A stretch of DNA of 64,000 bases from Shinisaurus crocodilurus. Its lineage: Eukaryota; Chordata; Lepidosauria; Squamata; Shinisauridae. The notes under the pieces were generated by a model, which did no database searches, was not told the DNA's origin, and was given only the letters and a program-made list of their open reading frames with translations. Positions 20,478 to 30,270 of this stretch are shown here, piece after piece (the first letter of the stretch is position 1; every line of letters starts with the position of its first letter). A program made the translations under genes and the position numbers. The DNA lies in NCBI GenBank assembly GCA_021292165.1, contig CM037888.1, positions 26,928,041 to 26,992,040 of the forward strand, in the 5' to 3' direction.

Positions 20478-20608
20478 GTTGTTTTCATAAAATTTTTGCT
20501 GCTTCATTACTATAGCGGTTTTTATTCAACGGTATTTTATTGTTGCAAGCCACCTTGGGAGGGCTCCTGCCCTGGAAGGTGGCCTAGAAATATTTTAAAT
20601 AAATAAAT
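20478..20608 (+). mobile_element. L2-like LINE 3' tail
   Basis: GTTGCAAGCCACCTTGGGAG and GGTGGCCTAGAAATATTTTA followed by an (AAAT)n tail is a typical L2-like or CR1-like LINE 3' end. Short and truncated. Confidence 0.65.
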
Positions 20609-20721
20609 ACCGTTTCTCTCTCCTCCCCTCAGCCCCCCCCCCCCGTGCAACTGTCCAGCTTTGAATCAGGAGACGCCTCATAATTTTGCAGCAGGACTTT
20701 AATGGTGTGGGGAGTGGGCTC

Positions 20722-21205
20722 TTTTTAAACATAAGAGCCATGCTGGGTCAGACCAAGGGTCCCTCTAGTCCAGCATTCTGTTGCCAATCAGCTGCTCATA
20801 GGATCCCACAAGCAGGGCATGAGTGCAACAGCACCCTCCTGCCCATGTTCCCCAGCAACTGGTGTACACAGGCATACAGCCTCTGATACTGGAGGAAGCG
20901 TATAGCCAATCAGGACTAGTAGCCATTGATAGCCTTCTCCTCCATGAATCTGTCGAATCTTCCTTTCGATCCATACAAGTTGGTGGCCATCGCTACATCT
21001 TGTGGAAGTGAATTCCATAGTTGAACTCTGCGCTGTGTGAAGAAGTCCTTCCTTTTATCTGTCCTGAATCTCCCACCAATCAGCTTCATGGGATGGCCCC
21101 CACTGGGTCCTGGAATTATGAAGAGGGAGAAAATGTCTCTCTGTCCATTTTCTACCATACCATGCATCATTCTGTACATTCTTTATCCCCCCCCCCTCTT
21201 TCTCT
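20722..21205 (-). mobile_element. CR1-like LINE 3' half
   Basis: In reverse, a decayed frame (20916-21179) ends R-K-D-F-F-T-Q-R-R-V-Q-L-W-N-S-L-P-Q-D-V, the CR1-type C-terminal signature. Then comes an untranslated region with ACACCAGTTGCTGGGGAACA and a 3' end GACCCAGCATGGCTCTTATG. 5'-truncated. Similar copies lie at 38768-38962, 40200-40382 and 56605-56995. Confidence 0.85.
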
Positions 21206-21295
21206 TATAACACTGAGGGTGTATGGTGGGGAGGGCTTTGAGCAGGACAAATAGGGGAGGAACAATTGCTACTAGTCATGCATAGAGACTGTGGG
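21206..21295. other. No recognisable feature
   Basis: Short unrecognised spacer. Confidence 0.4.
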
Positions 21296-21388
21296 TTAAG
21301 GTTTGCAATCCTATCCCCACTCACCTGGGAGCAAGCTCCATCGAAATCCATGGGACTTACTTCTGACTAGACAGGCATCCAATTGCCC
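21296..21388 (+). mobile_element. Family B MITE
   Basis: TTAAGGTTTGCAATCCTATC, GGAGCAAGCTCCATCGAAAT, and ACTTCTGACTAGACAGGCAT. The left flank is an intact TTAA. Confidence 0.8.
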
Positions 21389-21491
21389 TGCTAGGCGGCC
21401 AAGGCCAATGTGTAAATGGTAGCCTCTGACCATAGTTCTCTGGAATGCAAGCTCCCACACTCGCTTTTCTCCAACCTTTCCCAAATAGTGT

Positions 21492-21680
21492 GACGTGGAG
21501 GCTGCTGGTGGTGGTCAGTGTAGGGTGTATTCACTCAAGGTTTTAGTCCATGGAGCTGTCCGTGGTTCTGAGCCCTAGCCCCCAAATAGGTTTGGCACCA
21601 CGGATAGTTCCTTTAAAGTTCAGACTGAAACCCTGGAGTAGATACACCATCCCACTGGCATTGGAGCCACCACCCTCCAA
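21492..21680. mobile_element. Family D foldback MITE
   Basis: TGGAGGCTGCTGGTGG, then GAGCCCTAGCCCCCAAATAG at the centre, and CATTGGAGCCACCACCCTCC at the right. Diverged from the copy at 19605. Confidence 0.8.
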
Positions 21681-21900
21681 ACATGTCCAACCAGAAGCAA
21701 ATCCTGCTGATTTCAATGTCACGTGTTCCCAAAAGTGCACATCGGATTGCAAACTGCGGGTAGGGATTGGTATGTTACTTATTTTATCCCTGCTCCCTTG
21801 AGTAAATAGGCAAAGTGTTTTCATCATTACTATCAGCTCCCATCGCATCTTAGCACCTAACTCTTTCAAATGGACCCTGCATGTGTGTGATCAGTAAGTA
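21681..21900. other. No recognisable feature
   Basis: No repeat or gene recognised. Confidence 0.4.
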
Positions 21901-22062
21901 GATTTCATAGATTTCATAGATCATAGAGTAGGAAGGAGCCTACAAGGCTATCGAGTCCAACCCCCCTGCTCAATGCAGGAAACTAGAGAAGGGGTCTCCC
22001 ATCCAAGTAATAACCAGGCCTGACCCTGCTTAGCTTTCCACTCTCAGACAAGCTGAGCCAAC
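21901..22062 (-). mobile_element. 5S-rRNA-derived SINE with CR1 tail
   Basis: In reverse, the head (about 21993-22056) reads GGAAAGCTAAGCAGGGTCAG, GCCTGGTTATTACTTGGATG, GGAGACC, which is the vertebrate 5S rRNA internal control region (box A, intermediate element, box C) with few changes. The tail GCATTGAGCAGGGGGGTTGG, ACTCGATAGCCTTGTAGG is the CR1 3' end also seen at 53610-53660. Structure fits a SINE3-type element transcribed by pol III and mobilised by CR1 (inference). Confidence 0.85.
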
Positions 22063-22262
22063 AAATAGTGCCCTCCATGCTTCTTGCTTATTAGTAAAAC
22101 TTAAAATTTCCACTTTGAAATATTTTCAGGGCAAATCACCTTTCTGGGGCTTACCATTGGCCTGTTTCTATAGACCAGTATCTGTCCCCCAAAATTACCT
22201 CACCAAAAAGAGGTCTTGTTTCCTATGGATGTCTCCAAATACTACTGTTCAGCTAGATTACA
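22063..22262. other. No recognisable feature
   Basis: No repeat or gene recognised. Confidence 0.4.
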
Positions 22263-22266
22263 TTAA

Positions 22267-22349
22267 GGCTGCAATCCTATGCATGTTTAGAGAGAAAAAG
22301 TCCTACAACTCCCAGCATTCCCCAGCCAAATGTGCATAGGATTGCACCC
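22267..22349. mobile_element. Family A foldback MITE, deleted right arm
   Basis: GGCTGCAATCCTATGCATG, AAAAGTCCTACAACTCCCAG, then the right terminus TGTGCATAGGATTGCACCC after a shortened core. Left flank TTAA (22263-22266), right flank TAAA. Confidence 0.85.
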
Positions 22350-22793
22350 TAAATCTATTAGAGGGCCGAGACAGTAAGACATTCAGAAAGGACATCTTAG
22401 AACAGAGGCCACAATTGTATCTTGAGTTTTAAAACTATATAATTTTAGTTTATTCAATGTTTTATCTGTGATACTGAGCTATATATTGCTGTGTTAATTG
22501 TTTTAATTGCAGTGGTCATTGGCTACGTGCAAATAAAAATTTGATTGATGATTTGTCAGGTAGCAGTACCACCCACTCCCCTTCTCCTGATGTCTTGATA
22601 TCAGTTTGCTTGTACATCACATTTCTTCTTTGCTTTATCAATTTCACATTTCCATAATACTAGCATCCTGCTCAATGTTATCCTTATCAAGCTGTTTCTA
22701 ATCCCACTTTGTTCAACTCATCATCCACCTTCCATTATGGTTTATGTTTTCTGTGGGGGGGGGGAAGCATTTAATCAAGAAACAGCAACACTG
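22350..22793. other. AT-rich, possibly a LINE tail
   Basis: AT-rich stretch at 22430-22545 (for example GTGATACTGAGCTATATATT) resembles a LINE untranslated region but cannot be assigned. G run at 22756-22764. Confidence 0.3.
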
Positions 22794-23046
22794 GAGAGCC
22801 AGTGTACTGTGGTGGTGAGAGTGTTGAACTGGGACTCGGGAGATCTGGGTTCTAGTCCCCACTGGGCCATGAAGCTCACTGGGTGACTTTGGGCCAGTCA
22901 CTGACTCTCAGCCTAATCTACCTCACAGGGCTGTTGTGAGGAAAAAATGGAGAGGAGGAGGAGGAAGGATCATGTATGCCACTGCTGTGCCTAATCGTGT
23001 TAGGCTCCTTGAAGGAAAGGGGGGATATACATGTAATAAATGAATA
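22794..23046 (+). mobile_element. Sauria-like SINE, near full length
   Basis: A-box-like GTGGTGAGAGTGTTGAACT, B-box-like GGGTTCTAGTCCCCACT, TGACTTTGGGCCAGTCACTG, CCTCACAGGGCTGTTGTGAGG and 3' end GGGGGGATATACATGTAATA. One of the best copies here. A short extra segment (CTGCTGTGCCTAATCGTG) interrupts the 3' part. Confidence 0.9.
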
Positions 23047-23815
23047 CAAGATGATTTAAGAAAATTATATACGGTTGTTCACATTCCTACACATCTACAA
23101 GGTCTAATTAAAAAGACCCTTTATTTGGGTTCTCAACTTCCTACTGTTATACGATGCTGCTGCTGATGATGATGATAATGCCCTCAGCAACAATGCTGCC
23201 TCGTCAATATAAGGGATGAGCATATGAATCCACTCATTTAGGATGAAATGTAGAAAAGTTCATGACTTGACAAAGGCATCCCAGGCTCCTAGGAAGAATG
23301 TCTTTAGTCTCCAATAAGAATGTGCATGATGCCAGTCTATCTTTGTGAGATAAAGGCTCAATTGTTTGGGGCTGGTATGGCTAGCCAATTCCATTGTCTT
23401 CCTCCAGTCTTCCTAGGGGAAACATGTGTGTTCCTTCAGCATTCCTCCCACACTTTTGGAGGGACTGGAGCCTAGAATCAGATATGCCCCAGCCCTGGCC
23501 TTATTAGTGTCCTGCAAAGGCAGTTGAAAGCTTAGAATAATAACGTCCCTTTGGCACAACCAGAAGAATCAAGTAATAGCTTTTTCCTGGCCTGTATCAC
23601 TTGAGGCTGTAGGTGTGGCGATGGCATGAACTTTCCCCAAACAAACAACCCTGCACCTAGAAAAGTTTTCTAGCACATTAGTAAGAAAGCTAGGCTGATT
23701 TCTTTTTCCCAGACATGCTACATTTCTAATTAGGTGGTCTATTTTCCCCATGAAGCAGTGTTCGAATATGTAACTGTCCCCATCAATATGCAGTGATACA
23801 TGCCGAAAAAGCTTT
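23047..23815. other. No recognisable feature
   Basis: No repeat family or gene recognised; a short (GAT)n at about 23164-23177. Confidence 0.4.
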
Positions 23816-23817
23816 GC

Positions 23818-23992
23818 TATTTATTTATTTTATTATATTTATACCCCACCTTTTTTCCTGCAAGGAACCCAAGGCGGCTTACATAATAATAATAATCCTC
23901 CTCCTCCTCCTCCTCTCCATTTTATCCTCACAACAACCCTGTGAGGTAGGTTAGGCTGAGACTGAGTTAGTGACTGACCCAAGAGTCACCTA
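23818..23992 (-). mobile_element. Sauria-like SINE, 5'-truncated
   Basis: 3' half only: ATTTATACCCCACCTTTTTT, GGAACCCAAGGCGGCTTACA, (CTC)n and CCTCACAACAACCCTGTGAG, then breaks off at about 23992 before the tRNA-like head. Confidence 0.85.
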
Positions 23993-24272
23993 TATGATTC
24001 TGTGAGCAGTGCTCTGCTTTGTCTTTGTTTGTTCGCTTGTTTGAGGTTGCGCAGCCTACCTATACTTTTTAAAGAAAAGCAAAAATAATAGTGCAGGCAT
24101 GCTTCGTACATTTCCAGCTGACAGCTCCATCCTATGTGGCTGCCCATAACCCTCTGAACCTGGAGGATTACGGGCATCCACACTCCCCTCGCCCTCAAAA
24201 GCATCTAGATGACCAAGATTGGCCATCTAGACATTTTTACACCTCCTCTCGAGGAGGAGAGACTGCGGGACC
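23993..24272. other. No recognisable feature
   Basis: No repeat or gene recognised. Confidence 0.4.
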
Positions 24273-24280
24273 ACCTAGAT

Positions 24281-24702
24281 CAGTGACGGGCGAACCTACG
24301 CCACGCGTGCCACAGCTGGCACGCAGGGACCTCTCTGTGGGCACTCGAGCCATTGGTCGCCAGACCATCCCCTTCTGCGTTCAGCGTCGGGTTTCCATAG
24401 TAACTCCTTTCCGCTCATTCCTCGCTGGCCTCCACAGGCAGGCACACACTCCAACATCTCCACCCCCAGAAGCGGACTGTGCAGGCACCCAGCCCTCCTC
24501 CTAACTGAACAGACTGCTCAGAAGCACAGCGCGCGTCCGAATCTTTGCGCGCCCGGTGAAGAGCCGTGCCCTGAGACAGAGCGGGGCGCGATTAGCTAGT
24601 GCCCCCTCCTCCTTCCTGCCAAATTTAAGGCACTTTGAAATAAATAAGTTGGTTTTGTGTTGCAGTTTGGGCACTCGGGTTCAAAAAGGTTCGCCATCAC
24701 TG
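24281..24702. mobile_element. hAT (Charlie-like) non-autonomous element with perfect TSD
   Basis: Ends CAGTGACGGGCGAACCT and AGGTTCGCCATCACTG are terminal inverted repeats; eight-base target duplication ACCTAGAT is perfect at 24273-24280 and 24703-24710. The 422-bp interior has no transposase frame. The 137-codon frame 24091-24504 crosses its left boundary and is not a gene. Confidence 0.9.
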
Positions 24703-24710
24703 ACCTAGAT

Positions 24711-25761
24711 TCTGGGCTGGCAGTGTCTTGCTCCTCCCCTCCCAGCCCCTGGGAACCCCCCCCCCCATGCTGTAACCGAAGTCAATCTTCTGGCTTTGGT
24801 TCCCAGCTGGCATGGAAAGAACCATGCCAGCTAAGAGGGGGGAAAGGCACTCCACGCTCAGACTCTCCACTGTGACCTCAGAAGGGATTTCCAAGGTCAC
24901 AGGAGGGAGTCCGACCAATCCTATGTGTGTTCCCCCCCCCCCGGCAAGGTCCGAGGCCATAGGATTGTGTCCTGAAGCATTCAAAACATGTTCTGGGGCT
25001 GAACGCTAGTTTGGATTAAGCCCCACTACCTTATCTGCATGAGATCAATCCTAAGTCTGGCTTTCCCAGACATACAGCTCATCACATGGTACAACTTGCC
25101 CTGCAGTTGCAGCCCAAAACATGTTGCTGCCTTAAATGGAGTCCATTCTTGGAAAAGACTTGCTGGACCATTCAGACACCAATTCCTGCCTTCATCTACC
25201 CCGCTCCCCAGCACACACATGCACACATGTTGCTGTCTGTATCAGGTCACTTCCTATTAATGTCCTACTCTGCCTAATTTGCATGAAAGTCTCACTATAT
25301 GGTAAACACTATACTGTAGAAATCACCTGGAGCATGCTTGACCAGTTCCTCCCAGGCTGAGTTTGAACTTTCCTTCCTGGGATCTGCCCAGCCCCCATAG
25401 AAATACCTGTGTTGTGCTATCTGTCCCTTGTCTTTGGGCAACTGACAAAGAGTCAAGGCAAAACTCTTCCATGATTTGGAGTCATAGGTGGGCATCATCC
25501 TTCTGCCCCCCCCCCTGCCCAGCCTGTAAGCTTCTTAGGTGAGTTACTCTTAGGATTCTGACAAGAACGTTTTCGTGAGCTAGTTTGATGTTTCATTCGA
25601 TTTTCAAAGCAATTCAGACTATTTCTGAATGCCTCTCTGTTTGGTTCTTTAATAAATAGTACATTGAATTGGAAATTGGATTTCATTTGATTTTCATGCC
25701 TCTGCAGAAAGGCAGCCTTATCCATGCACCAGACTACTTGGCAAACATGCACGAGAGCTGC
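24711..25761. other. Mostly unrecognised; family H scrap
   Basis: About 24800-24975 contains CATGGAAAGAACCATGCCAG and ends GGCCATAGGATTGTGTCC, resembling the element inserted in CR1 at 31435-31864. The rest shows nothing recognised. Confidence 0.35.
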
Positions 25762-26075
25762 TGAGGTGTAGTGGTCAGAGCGTTGGACTGAGACTGAGGA
25801 GATCCGGGTTCTAGTCCCCACTCAGCCATGAAGCTCACTGGGAGACTTTGGGCCAGCCACTGACTCTCAGCCTAGCCCACCTCACAGGGTTGTTGTGAGG
25901 GATGGGTAGTTTATTGTTACACAAATAACTTTTGCTGACTTAGCTCGCTTTTACTCACAATATGGGGGGTGGTGTCTAACTTTTTAGATAAAAAGTGTGT
26001 GAGGAATAAGAATAGAGAGAAGAGGAGGAGGACTATGCATGCTGCTTTGGGTTCCTTGCAAGAGGGAAAAACCTG
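25762..26075 (+). mobile_element. Sauria-like SINE split by a 96-bp insertion
   Basis: The head (B box GGGTTCTAGTCCCCACT) runs to 25900 and the 3' part resumes at 26005 with GAGAGAAGAGGAGGAGGAC. The insert at 25901-25996 is bounded by TTGTGAGG (25893-25900) and GTGTGAGG (25997-26004), a 7/8 match to a target duplication. The insert is not recognised. Confidence 0.8.
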
Positions 26076-26076
<1 letters not shown>

Positions 26077-26115
<39 letters not shown>

Positions 26116-26117
26116 GA

Positions 26118-26168
<51 letters not shown>
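26077..26168. repeat. (GAT)n and (AAT)n microsatellite
   Basis: (GAT)n at about 26079-26113 and (AAT)n at about 26120-26167 at the SINE 3' end, probably expanded from its tail. Confidence 0.95.
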
Positions 26169-26361
26169 CCTGATTGAGAAGGAAATTAAAGGAACCTCTG
26201 GAAAAGGTAGTCCTAGTGAAGTGCCTTATGAGAGGCCCACAAAACATGCAACTCATCAAGCAAAATGCAATTGTGTATGGATGCCCAGCTGGAGCGCAAC
26301 TGAAACTCCCTATGAAATAAATAAATAATAAATAAATAAATATTCTTATGTATGTGTGTGT
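26169..26361. other. No recognisable feature
   Basis: Unrecognised except for an (AAAT)n tract at about 26317-26342. Confidence 0.4.
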
Positions 26362-26912
26362 TTAATGTCCTACCCTTCTTCCAAGGAGCTCAAAGCAGTG
26401 TACATGCTCCCTCTGCTGTTTTATCCTCACAACAACCCTGTGAGGTAGGTTTAGGCTACCGCCCAGTGAGTTTCATGGCTAAGTCAAGAGTTTGCATCCT
26501 GTCCCCCCAAGTCCTGGTCCAACACTCTAACCCAGGGGTGTTGAACCTCAGACCTGGGCTTAAATCCAGCCCACCTGGGGGCCAAATGCAGCCCTCCGGA
26601 GTTCCCCAGATAGCCACACCCCTTCCCCCTAGCCCCACCCCCTTTCCTTAACCACCAACCATTGGGTGGTTTCCTGGCTTTTGTGCAGTTTTTCCCCCAT
26701 TCTAAAAAGTTGAAATGCCTCTCCTAAGACTTTGTTACTGGCAGTTAAGTGCTTTAAGCTAAATATGCTGGCATTTTTGGCCCCACCCCTTTTTGCCTTC
26801 AGCCCCGCCCACCACTGAAAGGTGGACCTTGAGACCTTCTCTGAAATGGATTTCGGCCCTCAGGCTGAAAGTGGTTCAACATCCCTGCTCTCACCACTAT
26901 ACCATGCTGGCT
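26362..26912 (-). mobile_element. Sauria-like SINE split by a hAT
   Basis: 3' part at 26362-26532 (CAAGGAGCTCAAAGCAGTGT, CCTCACAACAACCCTGTGAG) and head at 26888-26912 (CACCACTATACCATGCTGGC). The insertion is described separately. Confidence 0.85.
26533..26887 (-). mobile_element. hAT non-autonomous element inside the SINE
   Basis: Starts CAGGGGTGTTGAACCTCAGA and ends GTGGTTCAACATCCCTG. Flanks CTCTAACC (26525-26532) and CTCTCACC (26888-26895) match 7 of 8. Internal GTTGAAATGCCTCTCCTAAG and GGCCCCACCCC recur in related copies at 54500-54854 and 62686-62866. No transposase frame. Confidence 0.85.
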
Positions 26913-27305
26913 TTATTTATTATTGACATTGATTTTTGATGCCACCTTTCAAGGCAAAAAGTTCTTTCAAGGCATATGTGTGCTATGCAATCTCCTACGT
27001 GACAAACGCACATGCACGAGAATACATAGTAATAAACAGTGGTATGTATACACATGCATACATAAACCCTTCACAATTCACCAAATGTAAAGGAAAATGC
27101 CTATATTGTGTTGGCTGTGTTTCTTTTCTCCTTCAGGGCTTTCCAAAAATAGGACGAAGGGGAACCAGGTGTTAAGAAAACAAACCTCCTGTCTGTTTTG
27201 TTGCATGTCTGGGACAGCAGCAGCAACAAGGTGTTATCAAGCACCTGTCTGGGCATCATATATGAATGTAAGGATGGGGGGAGACATTCCTTCAGTTCAC
27301 ATTTA
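26913..27305. other. No recognisable feature
   Basis: No repeat or gene recognised. Confidence 0.4.
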
Positions 27306-27686
27306 ACAATAACTTGCCTACATAATTTCCACTTTCGAACCACTATGCAAACTGAAGCTCAGTCATACTTCCAAATTTGCACCTCTCTGAATTTTGCAAA
27401 GGTGTTCTCCAATTTTTTAAAAATAAAAAATCACATACAAAATGTGTACATCAGGGAAAATAATGTTCAAAAATGCATTATATTCTGAAAATTGCTTGCA
27501 AAAATGTGTATATTAGGCAAACCTGTATTTAAAATGCATGTATTAGAAATGTGCACAATAACGCTTATGAATTTTCATGCAGACTTCTAAAAACAAATTC
27601 TCAAAGTTTGGGATGAACCAAACTGGAAGCTGGAGAAATGAGAAAGTGAGAGAAACTGAAATTGACAGATTTGTCCATCCCTACGA
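27306..27686. repeat. Family F long repeat
   Basis: AT-rich interior with repeated AAATGTGTA- and AAAATGCATT-type words, then GGGATGAACCAAACTGGAAG and terminal GACAGATTTGTCCATCCCTAC. Closely parallels 50640-50990. No coding frame. Confidence 0.65.
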
Positions 27687-28079
27687 TAGATACTGAGATG
27701 GTTCAGTAAGCCATAGACTGTGCAGGTCTGTGAGAAATCTGCTCTGCATGGTTGAGAAGAACATTTTGGGTTTGGATGGTCTGCCTTAGTCCCCATGATG
27801 GTTGCTGCTGTATGCATACATGCACACACGCACGCACGCACGCACGCACGCACAGCTTCCCTCGTCTTTATGGTTGAAAAGCAGAGATATTAGACTACAG
27901 GAGGAAATCCTCAACCATATTAGACGGCTTCTGCTTTCAAGAGGAGAGGCACCAATAGTTGTAGGGCTCTTCTGTAATCATGCTACTCATTCCTTTATGA
28001 AAAGGAGATGGCACATTAATACTGAAGCATGCTCAGGCGCTGTGATCTGATTCAAGAGGGAAGGAGGCATCCCCTCTAT
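27687..28079. other. (CACG)n tract in unrecognised DNA
   Basis: (CACG)n at about 27826-27854; otherwise nothing recognised. Confidence 0.5.
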
Positions 28080-28424
28080 CCAACTGGCAAGTCACACAGT
28101 CACACTCCATCCCCCATTCCCAGAACACTCTGCTGAAGATGCCATGTTTGAAATCCCTCCCTCCTCCCTGTTGATTATATCAAGGTTTCTGCTCGCACAC
28201 CTATCATTTGAAGTCATCTTCACTCTGCTGTCAGAAACATCAAGAGCATTTTTTTTATTATTCCACTTGCTGATGCTCCTTATTGAGTTCCCTCCCTGTC
28301 TCTCTGCAGCTTGTCATAACTTGTAATAAAATGCCCTCTTTTCTGGCCAGGAGTTAGTCCAGAGAGTATCAGATCTATTTTTCAACCAAGGGAGCCAGGC
28401 GGAAGACAGTGCTTTGAGATTCTC

Positions 28425-28455
<31 letters not shown>

Positions 28456-28700
28456 AAAATACATTCTTCATTTTTGTTGTTTTCTTCCCATCTTGGTGGG
28501 GAGGGGACAATCACAGGCAAAAGGACGTGTGAAGAGCTGCCAAACAAGTTTGCTTGAAAGCAAAATTTCAAGACAAATTTCAAAGTGCCTGCTCGAAGGG
28601 TTCCAGCACAGCCAACATCCCTACCAGGGACACACAGAAAAGCATAAACACAGGTGGTTCATCTACCTGTGCTGTTGATGCCATCCTCTGTATCTCGCCA
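28080..28700. other. Unique block; weak candidate for conserved noncoding DNA
   Basis: About 28080-28345 is free of recognised repeats and has balanced composition, so it is a candidate. A (TTTTC)n tract lies at about 28426-28452. No gene. Confidence 0.3.
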
Positions 28701-29274
28701 ATACTTGATGTCTTATTGGAAGTTCAGGCCAGGTGTACGTCAATGCCAGGGTTCAACAGACCACATGTACTCAAGAAAAAAAAAATCCAGACCACAAATG
28801 GGAGAAGGTACAACTCAAGTGTACTGAGTACAGATATGATGGATTGGCCCACTAGGTACCCTACAATGCACTTCGCGCCCCCACCCCCAAACTACCATAC
28901 AATACATTTGCCCACAAGGCTCCAGTCACAACTGGGGATCATTACCAAACCATGGTGTCTCACTTTCATAGCCAGTTCTTCAGTCTTCAGGTGGAATGAA
29001 GACCTGAACGTTTCCAGTCAGTCCAGGGCAAGGCTTCAATGATGGAACAGGAAAACTGTCCTGGAGTCCACTGAGTAGGGAATCCTTCTTTGAAACCCTA
29101 ACCTGTCACCCAGTTTTAAATCCACATAAATGGAGCTACTTATCTTAGATAGTGCTGTCATAGAGCTCCCTCTGTTACCTGTTCGGTTTATACTATTTTA
29201 AGCCAAGCCAGTATACAAATATGCAAACCATTCCCTGTGCTATCCTACAGTACTAAGGTAATCCAAATAATATA

Positions 29275-29277
<3 letters not shown>
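28701..29277. other. No recognisable feature
   Basis: A 162-codon plus frame spans 28554-29042 but is low-information sequence with no family resemblance; not called. Confidence 0.4.
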
Positions 29278-29318
<41 letters not shown>

Positions 29319-29893
29319 TTATACTATGAATCGCCCATCTGGCCAGACATCTGGCCACTCTGAGCGATGTACAATCCAATAAAATACAAGGGAGGGGGGA
29401 ACACACACACACAGTATAAAACACAATCAAAAACAGTATAAAACTTAAAAATCCTAACCCACCCCATATTCCCGCCTGAAAAGCCACATTTTTAATGCAC
29501 GGTGGAAGCTAATCAAGGAAGGGGCATGGCGGAGGTCACTGGGGAAAGAGTTCCATAAATTGGGGGCTGCCACAGAAAAGGCCCTCTTCCTAGTCCCCAC
29601 CAGCCTGGTTTCTCTGGCTGATGGGACAGGGAGAAGGCCGTCCGTGGCAGATCTTGTTGAGTGGCCTGCTTGATGTTGCTGGAGGTGCTCCTTGAGATAA
29701 ACTGGACCGGAGCCGTACAGGGTTTTAAAGGTCAACGCCAACACCTTGAATTCAGCAAACAACTGGTAGCTAGTGCAACTCTTTGAGCACCGGAGTGATG
29801 TGATCACGCCGGCGACAGCCTTTAACCAGGCGAGCTGCTGCATCAAAGCAGTCCAGAGGTGTGCCAGCAACGCAATACAGCAAGTTCAGCAGA
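29278..29893 (-). mobile_element. L2-like LINE 3' end with readable C-terminus
   Basis: Minus frame 29454-29870 reads F-K-T-L-Y-G-S-G-P-V-Y-L-K-E-H-L-Q-Q-H and later K-R-A-F-S-V-A-A-P-N-L-W-N-S-F-P, the C-terminal signature of L2-type reverse transcriptase proteins. The 3' untranslated part ends in a (TTTA)n tract at 29278-29320. 5'-truncated and not full length, but this frame is still open for about 138 codons. Confidence 0.85.
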
Positions 29894-30000
29894 ACAGCAG
29901 TACAGAAGAAGAGCCCTACTGGATCAGACCAAAGACCTATCTAGTCCAACATCACTACATTTAGTGGCACCAAATTCCATACTTGAACCAAGTGATGTGT
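29894..30000 (-). mobile_element. CR1-like LINE fragment
   Basis: GAAGAAGAGCCCTACTGGAT and CTATCTAGTCCAACATCAC resemble 1280-1345; truncated after about 100 bp. Confidence 0.55.
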
Positions 30001-30270
30001 AAAGATGGGAGAATGAGTGAGGTTGAAGTTCACTGAGTTTCTACGAGTTCCAAAGATCAGTCCACCTTGTCCTTGTTCCCAATTGCAAGTTTTTTGCTGT
30101 TTGAATGGGGAAAGTACACAATTAGGTATACATATTTTTTTAAGCACGTACCCAAATGCATACTTTCTTCCAGTGACTAAAGTATGAAAATGCATTTCCC
30201 CCCTAAACTGTGCATTGTTAAAGTGCACATTTTTCTAAATTATACATTTTGCGATGATGAGCACAAGTTT
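30001..30270. repeat. Family F-like AT-rich repeat, diverged
   Basis: Contains AAATGCATAC, GAAAATGCATTTCCCCCCTA and AAGTGCACATTTTTCTAAAT, the word pattern seen in the long family F copies. Low-confidence assignment. Confidence 0.4.

Noticed and set aside
21993..22056. A functional 5S rRNA gene
   Set aside because: Only the middle of 5S is present, the 5' and 3' parts are missing, and the sequence runs into a CR1 tail; it is a SINE.
24091..24504. 137-codon frame, plus strand
   Set aside because: It crosses the precise left boundary of a hAT element with a perfect target duplication.
25984..26328. Frames with poly-Asp, poly-Ile and poly-Tyr runs
   Set aside because: They translate (GAT)n and (AAT)n microsatellites at a SINE tail.
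28554..29042. 162-codon frame, plus strand
   Set aside because: No domain, no conserved pattern, and no codon-level signal that can be judged by eye.
29278..29320. Target of an AT-rich origin or matrix region
   Set aside because: It is the simple-repeat tail of an L2-like LINE.
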